Shown piece by piece: positions 1 to 6,089 of a DNA stretch of 8,974 bases. Origin of the DNA: Syntrophomonadaceae bacterium (GTDB lineage Bacteria; Bacillota_B; Syntrophomonadia; Syntrophomonadales; Syntrophomonadaceae); assembly GCA_030627145.1 (NCBI GenBank), contig DAOUSQ010000032.1, positions 1-8,974 of the forward strand. Direction: 5' to 3'. The notes under the pieces were generated by a model. It ran no database searches. It was not told where the DNA came from and saw only the letters and a list, made by a program, of their open reading frames with translations. How positions within the stretch are numbered: the first letter of the stretch is position 1; every line of letters begins with the position of its first letter. The translations under genes were made by a program, and so were the position numbers.

Positions 1-151
1 GGCTTATGAACTTGGAAACGTATAGAACCGGGACTTTGCCTTTCTACTATGAAAGATAAGGTTTATCAGGAGCCGTATACGAGGCCCGTATGTACGGTTC
101 TGTGAGAGGGATGATGCTGCAGCAAGCTACTGCAGCATTACCCTACTCGAT
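1..151 (+). mobile_element. Group II intron, 3' end (domains V and VI)
   Basis: This is the 3' end of a bacterial group II self-splicing intron; the rest lies upstream of the window. Domain V is seen at 70-100: GAGCCGTA (70-77) pairs with TACGGTTC (93-100), an inner stem TACG/CGTA (78-81 with 87-90) follows, and TG (91-92) forms the usual two-base 3' bulge. The catalytic AGC triad is at 71-73. Domain VI follows: AGGG (107-110) pairs with CCCT (141-144), and a perfect 9-bp stem ATGCTGCAG/CTGCAGCAT (114-122 with 130-138) closes a 7-nt loop. A140 next to the basal stem is the candidate branch-point adenosine. The intron ends near CTACTCGAT (about 143-151). A reading frame at 2-25 ends in AYELGNV and a stop; it may be the C-terminus of the intron-encoded reverse transcriptase, but seven residues cannot prove that. 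The left edge given is the window edge, not the element boundary. Confidence 0.85.
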
Positions 152-168
152 TTAGTTTTATTGCGATA

Positions 169-198
169 GAATAGTTTTTTTAAAAAATACAAATAATA
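169..198 (+). promoter_or_regulatory. Possible sigma-G-like promoter for the spoVA operon
   Basis: GAATA (169-173) resembles the -35 element of forespore sigma-G promoters. After an 18-nt spacer, AATAATA (192-198) matches the sigma-G -10 consensus CATNNTA except for the first base. In Bacillus subtilis spoVA is transcribed by sigma-G, so a site here is expected. The start point would fall near 204-205, leaving a very short leader that only just includes the ribosome binding site. In AT-rich DNA such a match can occur by chance, so this is an inference. Promoters farther upstream, inside or before the intron, remain possible. Confidence 0.4.
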
Positions 199-206
199 TG
201 TTATCG

Positions 207-213
207 AGGAGGT
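207..213 (+). promoter_or_regulatory. Ribosome binding site that decides the spoVAC start
   Basis: AGGAGGT is a full match to the anti-Shine-Dalgarno sequence. It lies 7 nt before TTG at 221. The in-frame GTG at 212 overlaps this site and therefore cannot be the start it serves, which makes TTG 221 the better choice. Confidence 0.8.
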
Positions 214-220
214 GGATAAT

Positions 221-688
221 TTGGACGTACCAAATCCTGATCAGTTCAAAAAAATAGAAATTAAGGAATACGAAAATCTGGTTCAACAGGTCAAGCCTAA
301 ACCAAATATATTGAAAAATAGTATATGGGCTTTTGTAGTAGGCGGCCTGATTTGTGCATTTGGTCAACTAATCCTTAATTATATGCTTTCTAGGGGCATA
401 AGTAAGTTGGATGCTGCTTCTTATACTTCTGTAATATTGATTTTACTGGCTGCTTTTTTTACTGGAATTGGTATATATGATGAACTTGGGAAAAGAGCAG
501 GGGCCGGCTCAATAGTCCCTATTACAGGATTTGCTAATGCCATCGTGGCTTCAGCTATGGAGTTTAAAAGAGAAGGCTACATATTTGGGGTGGGCGCCAG
601 GATTTTTAGCGTTGCCGGACCAACCCTGGTTTTTGGATTTGCAGTGGCTGTTCTTATTGGGATGATTAAGGTTTTTGTGACAGCGTAA
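221..688 (+). CDS. spoVAC: Stage V sporulation protein AC (SpoVAC)
   Basis: Integral membrane component of the SpoVA channel, which carries dipicolinic acid across the spore inner membrane during sporulation and germination. B. subtilis SpoVAC has been described as a mechanosensitive channel protein. The TTG start gives 155 residues, near the usual family length of about 150. A polar N-terminus of about 30 residues precedes hydrophobic segments at roughly 33-55, 67-85 and 130-153. A central glycine-rich part with GKRAGAGS and PITGFANA (about 90-107) is typical of the SpoVAC/SpoVAE family; SpoVAE in this window carries the matching GGAGATVPLSGFG. It is the first gene of the operon here. No spoVAA or spoVAB is visible: the group II intron end lies only 70 nt upstream. 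The following gap to spoVAD is unusually long and repeat-rich. Confidence 0.95.
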   Translation: MDVPNPDQFKKIEIKEYENLVQQVKPKPNILKNSIWAFVVGGLICAFGQLILNYMLSRGISKLDAASYTSVILILLAAFFTGIGIYDELGKRAGAGSIVPITGFANAIVASAMEFKREGYIFGVGARIFSVAGPTLVFGFAVAVLIGMIKVFVTA

Positions 689-689
689 A

Positions 690-953
690 AGGTTAGACGT
701 AAGACGGAAGACGGGGACGCTAGACGTAAAATGTTAGACGGGAGATGGGGGAAATAGGACGTAGGAAAATTAAGAGTAAACGTCTAATTCCTCTGCAATA
801 ACCCTGATTTTAACCAAAACCATTGAATAATTATAAAAGATATCTGCGCAAATCCGTGACAATCCACGTTTTCTGCGTCAATTTACTCAGCTGTATAATT
901 ATCACTTTTGGCAGTAGAATCACGTCTAACTTCTAACGTCTCACGTCTTACCT
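690..953 (+). repeat. Repeat-rich insertion-like segment with imperfect terminal inverted repeats
   Basis: The gap between spoVAC and spoVAD holds no convincing gene. Its ends are imperfect inverted repeats: AGGTTAGACGTAAGACG (690-706) matches the complement of CGTCTCACGTCTTACCT (937-953) at 15 of 17 positions. Many further degenerate copies of the core AGACG or AGACGT lie inward from the left end up to about 765. The complementary CGTCT form appears near 780-787 and at 921-948. The middle contains short repeats of the pattern TCTGCGNNAATCCGTG (about 843-880) and two copies of ATAATTAT. No clear target-site duplication or transposase is visible. It looks like a small non-autonomous repeat element or degenerate intergenic repeat cluster inserted in an otherwise tight operon. 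The element interpretation is an inference. Confidence 0.5.
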
Positions 954-962
954 GAAGGAAAA

Positions 963-969
963 GAGGTGG
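963..969 (+). promoter_or_regulatory. Ribosome binding site that decides the spoVAD start
   Basis: GAGGTGG lies 5 nt before ATG at 975. The in-frame GTG at 966 lies inside this site, so ATG 975 is the likely start. The same trap, a GTG inside the Shine-Dalgarno sequence, occurs at spoVAC. Confidence 0.7.
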
Positions 970-974
970 ATAGG

Positions 975-1988
975 ATGCCGACAAATAAGAAAAAGGGTAT
1001 ACAGACAGTAGTATTTGATAACCCACCTGTAATTACATCATGGGCATCTGTAGTTGGGCCTAAAGAAGGGGAAGGACCGTGGGGAAAAGATTTTGATTGG
1101 GTTTTGGACGATTATATGTTTGGAGAAAAGACGTGGGAGAAGTCTGAGAATAAGATGCTGCGGGAGACAGTAAAACTAGCTCTAGGCAAGAATAATTTGG
1201 AACCTGGCGATGCTGAAGTTTTACTGGCAGGTGATTTATTAAATCAAATAGTCTCAAGTAATTTTGCAGCAAGAGAACTCAGTGTGCCTTTCCTTGGTTT
1301 ATACGGCGCTTGTTCAACTATGGCAGAAGCGCTGTTGATAGGCGCTATGCTCCTTGATGGGGGGTTTTATGAACGAGTAGTAACAGCTGCCTGCAGTCAT
1401 CACTATACTGCAGAGAGACAATTTCGTTTACCTACTGAACAGGGTACACAACCAGCTCTGAGCTCTCAATGGACAGCAACAGCGGCAGGTGCTGTAGTAT
1501 TGGAATCAATAGGAATAGGTCCGCGAATAACAAGTGCAACAGTAGGTAAAGTTATTGATATGGGGCAAAAAGACCCTTCTAACATGGGAAGTGCTATGGC
1601 ACCTGCGGCTGCAGACACCATAAAAACTCATTTTCACGAAATGGATATTTTACCAGATTACTATGATCTGGTTGTAACTGGAGATCTGGCAAAAGTAGGT
1701 ATGGCTATTGTCGAGGAACTTTTCATTAAAGAAGGAATAGTACCTAAACCCAATTACAGTGACTGTGGAGTACTGCTATTTGATGAAAACCAGGGCGTGA
1801 ACTCCGGTGGAAGTGGTTGTGGTTGTTCTGCTTCCATGTTGTGCGGTCCCCTGCTTAAAAAAATGCAATCAGGTGAGATAAATAAATTACTTTTAGTAGC
1901 AACAGGTGCTTTAATGAGTCCTACTACAAGTTTTCAGGGAGAAAGTATTCCAGGTATAGCTCATGCTGTGGCTATAGAAAACTATTAA
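975..1988 (+). CDS. spoVAD: Stage V sporulation protein AD (SpoVAD), DPA-binding thiolase-fold protein
   Basis: Peripheral inner-membrane subunit of the SpoVA complex. B. subtilis SpoVAD has a thiolase-like fold and binds dipicolinic acid directly, acting as the cytosolic plug or receptor of the channel. The ATG start gives 337 residues, essentially the family length (about 338). Visible landmarks include the N-terminal PPVITSWASVVGPKEGEGP segment, the thiolase-type GLYGACSTMAEALLIGAML segment with its Cys at about residue 113 in the nucleophile position, the ACSHHYTAERQFRLPTEQG segment, and a Cys/Gly-rich loop GGSGCGCSASMLCGP near residues 278-291. The C-terminal LLLVATGALMSPTTSFQGESIPGIAHAV is highly typical. 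A 15-nt gap separates it from spoVAE. No transmembrane helix is evident. Confidence 0.97.
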   Translation: MPTNKKKGIQTVVFDNPPVITSWASVVGPKEGEGPWGKDFDWVLDDYMFGEKTWEKSENKMLRETVKLALGKNNLEPGDAEVLLAGDLLNQIVSSNFAARELSVPFLGLYGACSTMAEALLIGAMLLDGGFYERVVTAACSHHYTAERQFRLPTEQGTQPALSSQWTATAAGAVVLESIGIGPRITSATVGKVIDMGQKDPSNMGSAMAPAAADTIKTHFHEMDILPDYYDLVVTGDLAKVGMAIVEELFIKEGIVPKPNYSDCGVLLFDENQGVNSGGSGCGCSASMLCGPLLKKMQSGEINKLLLVATGALMSPTTSFQGESIPGIAHAVAIENY

Positions 1989-2003
1989 TTAGGGGGAAAT
2001 GCG

Positions 2004-2363
2004 TTGGTTTCACTTTTAATGGCTTTTCTGGTCGGAGGAACTTTATGTCTTATTGGGCAGCTTATTATGGACTTGACCAAACCCGGTGTTACTCCGGGAC
2101 ATATACTAGTAGGTTATATAACTTCAGGTGCAATACTCAGTGGGTTGGGTTTATATCAACCGCTGGTTAATATAGGGGGCGCAGGAGCAACCGTACCTCT
2201 TTCTGGTTTTGGGCATCTTTTAGCCCAGGGAACTCTCAAAGCCGTGGAACAAAAAGGCTTACTGGGGGCTATTAGCGGTGGAGTGGAAGCAGCCGCGGCT
2301 GGGATTACTGCTGCTATTGTTTTTGGTTATATTGTAGCAGTTCTATTTAATCCGAAAGGATGA
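2004..2363 (+). CDS. spoVAE: Stage V sporulation protein AE (SpoVAE / SpoVAEb)
   Basis: Small integral membrane subunit of the SpoVA DPA channel, paralogous to SpoVAC. It starts at TTG, preceded by AGGGGGA at 1991-1997 with a 6-nt spacer; no in-frame ATG lies nearby. At 119 residues it matches the usual length of about 116-120. Hydrophobic segments lie at about 3-23, 33-52, 62-74 and 96-115. The family motif GGAGATVPLSGFGHLL (59-73) aligns with GAGSIVPITGFANAI of SpoVAC. Its stop overlaps the first ATG of the short spoVAEa-like remnant (sequence ATGA). Confidence 0.95.
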   Translation: MVSLLMAFLVGGTLCLIGQLIMDLTKPGVTPGHILVGYITSGAILSGLGLYQPLVNIGGAGATVPLSGFGHLLAQGTLKAVEQKGLLGAISGGVEAAAAGITAAIVFGYIVAVLFNPKG

Positions 2364-2509
2364 TACTGTCGACATGCCAGGCTTCTTTATTTATAAGATG
2401 TAGAGGTTCTGGCGAAATGGATGAGTGTAATATGATTGAAAATGGTGCTGTTATAACCAAAAAATGTTTTTGGGAAATACTTGAAGGGAGCAGGATTTCA
2501 ATTGTTTAA
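2360..2509 (+). pseudogene. Short in-frame remnant resembling the C-terminus of SpoVAEa
   Basis: An open frame of 49 codons runs from ATG 2360, overlapping the spoVAE stop, to TAA 2507-2509 inside the start of spoVAF. Its second half reads GSGEMDECNMIENGA, then VITKKCFWEILEGS. As I recall the family, the C-terminus of SpoVAEa has the pattern G-x-G-D...K-M-D...(E/R)-G-A-x-I-T-x-K...-E-x-I-L-E-x-S-G. The resemblance is good and the position is right: spoVAEa sits between spoVAEb and spoVAF in B. subtilis. SpoVAEa is normally about 200 residues, so the first three quarters would be missing. The first 11 codons (MILSTCQASLF) look unrelated. There is no proper ribosome binding site, because AAAGG touches the ATG. 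Removing one G from the GGG at 2486-2488 would give EILEGAGFQLF, closer to the normal family end, so a frameshift at the end is also possible. It could alternatively be a retained small protein. Confidence 0.55.
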
Positions 2510-4004
2510 AAAGGACCAGTACATTTATATAGACCGTAATTATAATAACAACCTGGATCTGATAAAAGCCGAACTGGGAGAAGGAGAAAATTTTGATATT
2601 ATAGTACGGGAAATCAAAATTACAGGTAGAAGAGCTGCCTTCATTTGTATAGATGGTCTTATCAAGGACGATATTTTAACGGAAATCATGCAGTCCTTGC
2701 ATTTTTTAAAAAAGGATATGTTTGTATCCGGTACTTTTAAAACATTATTGGAAAGTGGAATTCCCTATATTGAATTAAACACGGAGAATAAAATTGATGA
2801 ACTGCTTTATGCTGTATTATCGGGGTCAATCCTGCTTATTGTAGACGGTTGTGATGAAGCCTTTATTATAGATGCCCGTACCTATCCGGCACGTACCCCG
2901 GAAGAACCTGATATAGAGAGGGTGGTTCGTGGTTCAAGGGATGGTTTTACTGAAACCATAGTGTTCAATACTGCTCTTGTAAGGAGAAGAGTACGGGATC
3001 CAAGATTGAGAATTAACCTGTTTAGAGTTGGGAAAAGATCGAAGACAGATGTATGCGTCTGCTATATAAAAGATATAGCAGATCCAGCACTGGTTGAGAA
3101 TATAACGGAAAAAATTAAAGATATTGATATTGATGCCATTCCCATGGCGGAAAAATCTGTAGAAGAACTTATTGTGCCGGGAAATTTATGGAATCCCTTA
3201 CCGAAGGTGAGATATACTGAAAGACCTGATGTGGCGGCAGTACATTTATTTGAAGGCCATATCCTTATTATGGTTGACACATCACCGAGTGTGATGATAG
3301 CTCCTGTTACTTATTTTCATCATATACAGCATGCTGAGGAGTACCGTCAAAATCCGGCCGTAGGTGTATATATCAGGTGGATAAGGATTGTGGCAATACT
3401 AGCTTCTCTTATTGTAACCCCATTGTGGTTACTTTTTGCCTTATCTCCCGAACTTTTACCAGAATCCTTAAAGTTTATCGGTCCTAAAGAAGTGGGAAAG
3501 GTCCCTATCTTTTTTCAGTTTATTATGGCTGAACTCAGTCTGGATTTAATAAGGATGGCAGCTATTCATACACCTTCTCCACTGGCAACTGCACTTGGTG
3601 TCATTGCCGCATTATTGATAGGGGATATTGCTGTAAATATAGGGCTGCTGGCTCCTGAAGTTATACTTTATACCGCCGTGGTAGCGATAGGGGTCTATTC
3701 TACCCCCAGCTATGAGATGGCAATGGCCAACCGGCTAATACGCTTATTTATTTTACTTGGGACGGGTTTTTTCCGCTTACCAGGATTAATAGTTTCAAGT
3801 ATTCTGGCACTGCTTATGATAGTATTCACCAGGTCATTTAATGTCCCTTATCTGTGGCCTTTAATACCATTTAACTGCAGGGCATTTAAGACTATATTGC
3901 TGCGTTCGCCTGTACCAGTTCAAAATATCCGACCAGAAATCCTTCATCCCCAGGATGTAAGCAGGCAGCCCGGTTCTGCATTTAAGAAAAGGAGGTCGAA
4001 ATAA
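2502..4004 (+). CDS. spoVAF: Stage V sporulation protein AF (SpoVAF), GerA-family membrane protein
   Basis: Spore inner-membrane protein of the GerA receptor A-subunit family. In B. subtilis SpoVAF works with a partner (YqhR/FigP) as an ion channel that amplifies germination signals. From TTG 2502 it has 500 residues; TTG 2481 would add seven (MKGAGFQ). I prefer 2502 because AGGA (2492-2495) lies 6 nt before it and the protein then begins at FKKD, a common family start; this is not certain. Residue numbers here count from 2481. The N-terminal soluble domain carries the hallmark RTPEEPDIERVVRGSRDGF (138-156). The membrane domain has helices at about 300-322, 342-360, 366-390, 394-408, 419-431 and 434-452, with the family segment ELSLDLIRMAAIHTPSPLAT (351-370). 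The tail is basic (KKRRSK). Its stop TAA shares one base with the next ATG, so the next gene is translationally coupled. Confidence 0.95.
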   Translation: MFKKDQYIYIDRNYNNNLDLIKAELGEGENFDIIVREIKITGRRAAFICIDGLIKDDILTEIMQSLHFLKKDMFVSGTFKTLLESGIPYIELNTENKIDELLYAVLSGSILLIVDGCDEAFIIDARTYPARTPEEPDIERVVRGSRDGFTETIVFNTALVRRRVRDPRLRINLFRVGKRSKTDVCVCYIKDIADPALVENITEKIKDIDIDAIPMAEKSVEELIVPGNLWNPLPKVRYTERPDVAAVHLFEGHILIMVDTSPSVMIAPVTYFHHIQHAEEYRQNPAVGVYIRWIRIVAILASLIVTPLWLLFALSPELLPESLKFIGPKEVGKVPIFFQFIMAELSLDLIRMAAIHTPSPLATALGVIAALLIGDIAVNIGLLAPEVILYTAVVAIGVYSTPSYEMAMANRLIRLFILLGTGFFRLPGLIVSSILALLMIVFTRSFNVPYLWPLIPFNCRAFKTILLRSPVPVQNIRPEILHPQDVSRQPGSAFKKRRSK

Positions 4005-4996
4005 TGAAAAAAGTGGGGATACCACATGGACTTTTTTATTACTATCATTATCCCCTGTGGAAAACCTTTTTTATAGATTTGGGAGCAGAAGTTGTAACTT
4101 CTGGGAATACTAACCGCCTTATCATAGATCAGGGGATCAAAGCGGCAGTTGATGAGATTTGCTTTCCCATGAAGGTGTATTTGGGTCATGTTAGAGAACT
4201 GTGCAGCAAAAAGCTGGATTATCTATTTATACCCCGGATAGTTAGTATAGAAGCTAAAAGCTATATATGTCCCAAGTTTATGGGGGTACCTGATGTGGTG
4301 AAAGCAGCCATACCAAACCTGCCACCGGTTATAGATACGACCATAGACCTGAGCAAAACCGACAAGCTTATCAAACGAGATATAGTGAAAGTAGGAAAAT
4401 TATTTACCAATAATGTAAAAACTATTCATAAGGCTTACCAGCATGCCTTCCAGGAACTTTACTTCTGTAAGGCCTTAGCCAAAGAAGGCTATACTATGGC
4501 GGAAGCTATAAGAATATGGGAAGGAAATACCCTGGGTATAAGAGCAGATAACGACTTGAACATCGGTGTTTTAGGACATGGCTACGCACTTTATGATGAA
4601 AGCATCAGTATGAATATTATTAACCGGCTTAGAACTATGGGGTGCAAGGTTCATCTTCCGGAATCGTTTAACAAAAAAAGTATTGAAGCTGAGGCAGCTA
4701 CTTTTCCTAAAAGAATCTTCTGGACCCTGGGACGTAAGATGGTTGGCAGTGCCCTGCATATGGCCAAAAGGGATGATATTGATGGAATAGTATATGTTGC
4801 CTGTTTTGGTTGTGGGCCTGATTCCCTCATAGGAGAGATTATTGAAAGAAAAGTTAAAAATAAGGCATTTATGCTGATAACTATAGATGAACATACTGGA
4901 GAAGCCGGGCTGGTAACAAGATTAGAGGCTTTTTGTGATATGTTAAGAAGAAGGGGGCCCTTGAACAGTGAAGGTAACATTTCCGCACATGGGTAA
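4004..4996 (+). CDS. DUF2229 family protein, acyl-CoA dehydratase activase-related (first of two)
   Basis: A 330-residue soluble protein of the DUF2229 family, related to 2-hydroxyacyl-CoA dehydratases and their activases. Members usually occur fused to, or next to, a BadF/HgdC activase. Landmarks are the N-terminal VGIPHGLFYYYHYPLWKTFF, the segment DEICFPMKVYLGHVRELC (50-67) with candidate ligands C53 and C67, then YICPKF (C89), VACFGCGP (C267, C270), and the C-terminal DEHTGEAGLVTRLEAFCDML (295-314). These cysteines could hold an iron-sulfur cluster, as in the dehydratase and double-cubane cluster families; this is inference. The start is firm: AGGAGGT at 3990-3996 lies 7 nt before ATG, and TAATG links it to spoVAF. 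The 3' end overlaps the next gene by 29 nt. No signal peptide or membrane helix is seen. Substrate and true reaction are unknown. Confidence 0.87.
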   Translation: MKKVGIPHGLFYYYHYPLWKTFFIDLGAEVVTSGNTNRLIIDQGIKAAVDEICFPMKVYLGHVRELCSKKLDYLFIPRIVSIEAKSYICPKFMGVPDVVKAAIPNLPPVIDTTIDLSKTDKLIKRDIVKVGKLFTNNVKTIHKAYQHAFQELYFCKALAKEGYTMAEAIRIWEGNTLGIRADNDLNIGVLGHGYALYDESISMNIINRLRTMGCKVHLPESFNKKSIEAEAATFPKRIFWTLGRKMVGSALHMAKRDDIDGIVYVACFGCGPDSLIGEIIERKVKNKAFMLITIDEHTGEAGLVTRLEAFCDMLRRRGPLNSEGNISAHG

Positions 4997-6047
4997 TGCC
5001 CATATACCAATTAAAGCACTATTGCAGGGATTGAAATTGGATGTCATTCCCCCTCCTCCGATCACCAAAAAAACCCTGGAACTGGGTGTAAAATATTCAC
5101 CCGAATTTGCCTGTATGCCGTTGAAAATTAATATTGGTAACTTCATAGAGGCTATAGAAAATGGAGCAGATACGATAGTAATGGCAGGAGGATGGGGACC
5201 TTGCAGGTTTGGCTTATATGCCCAGGTGGAAAGAGATATATTAAGTGACCTGGGGTATGATTTCCAAATGGTTATCCTGGAAGCACCGGATTCTAAACTA
5301 TCTGAACTGTTAAAACAGGTGAAATCCCTGGGGAAAAATGTATCTTTATGGGAATCTCTTAAAGTCATTAAATTTGCCTGGTATAAACTTAATGCCGTGG
5401 AAAGACTGGAAAGGAAGCTTGAATATTGTTTGCCCCGGGTATCCGATAAAGATAGAGCCGAAAAAATTTATGAAGAGGGCTTGCTTGATATAGATCGGGC
5501 AGACAATAAAACAGAAGTTGACTATTTAACCGGCTTAGCAGTGCAAAAATTGGAGGAACTTCCGCAACACCAGGGGGACATTATCGAAATAGGCCTGGTA
5601 GGAGAGATATATACTATTCTTGAACCAAGTGCCAATTATAATATATGTCGGTACTTGGGACGGCTTAACGCCAAGGTAACTCGCTCAATTTATACCAGTG
5701 AATGGGTAAACGATCACCTTCTGGGTGGTTTCATAAGGAAGTCTAACCACAAACACATTGTAGGCTGTGCCAGACCGTATTTAAACTACTGGGTGGGAGG
5801 ACATGGACTGGAGACGGTTGGTTCTACAGTTGATTTTGCGCGGAAAAAATATGACGGTATTATTCAGATCGGGCCTCTTACCTGTATGCCAGAGATTGTA
5901 GCGCAGTCCATTCTTCCCAGGGTAAGTGAGAGAGAAGGGATTCCCTGTATGACCCTGTGGTTTGATGAGCATTCAGGAACAGCAGGAATTTACACCCGTC
6001 TGGAAGCGTTTGTAGATATGCTGCGCAGGCAAAAACTTGTTTCGTAA
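4968..6047 (+). CDS. DUF2229 / 2-hydroxyacyl-CoA dehydratase-like protein (second of two)
   Basis: A 359-residue soluble protein distantly related to the preceding one. Both end with the same motif, here FDEHSGTAGIYTRLEAFVDML (332-352). It starts MKVTFPHMGN and has YSPEFACMPLK (C49), TIVMAGGWGPCRFG (C79), IVGCARPYLNYWVGGHG (C267) and IGPLTCMPEIVAQSILP (C306). The TCMPE segment resembles the cluster-binding region of HgdB-type dehydratases, with C327 nearby. Four or so conserved-looking cysteines make an iron-sulfur role plausible but unproven. The start is GTG, preceded by AAGGGGG (4951-4957) inside the upstream gene; the 29-nt overlap indicates translational coupling. A middle section (about 130-205) is charged and helical-looking, unlike the first protein. 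No separate HgdA/HgdB substrate subunits are in the window, so this pair may itself be the reduced partner of the activase. Confidence 0.84.
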   Translation: MKVTFPHMGNAHIPIKALLQGLKLDVIPPPPITKKTLELGVKYSPEFACMPLKINIGNFIEAIENGADTIVMAGGWGPCRFGLYAQVERDILSDLGYDFQMVILEAPDSKLSELLKQVKSLGKNVSLWESLKVIKFAWYKLNAVERLERKLEYCLPRVSDKDRAEKIYEEGLLDIDRADNKTEVDYLTGLAVQKLEELPQHQGDIIEIGLVGEIYTILEPSANYNICRYLGRLNAKVTRSIYTSEWVNDHLLGGFIRKSNHKHIVGCARPYLNYWVGGHGLETVGSTVDFARKKYDGIIQIGPLTCMPEIVAQSILPRVSEREGIPCMTLWFDEHSGTAGIYTRLEAFVDMLRRQKLVS

Positions 6048-6089
6048 ATAGACACAGATTAATACAATTTATATAAAGGAGGTACAAGA

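Noticed and set aside
158..367. Open frame on the minus strand over the start of spoVAC
   Set aside because: It lies opposite a clear spoVAC gene, has low-complexity F/Y/I-rich composition and matches no family I know.
894..899. TATAAT as a promoter for spoVAD
   Set aside because: The -10 is perfect, but the sequence 17 nt upstream (TTCTGC) is a poor -35, and spoVA genes are expected to be under forespore control.
690..953. CRISPR-like array from the repeated AGACG units
   Set aside because: The units are short, degenerate, unevenly spaced and occur in both orientations; there are no constant repeats with unique spacers.
4571..5368. Several minus-strand open frames opposite the two DUF2229 genes
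   Set aside because: They are shadows of strongly recognisable + strand genes, with odd composition and no convincing ribosome binding sites.
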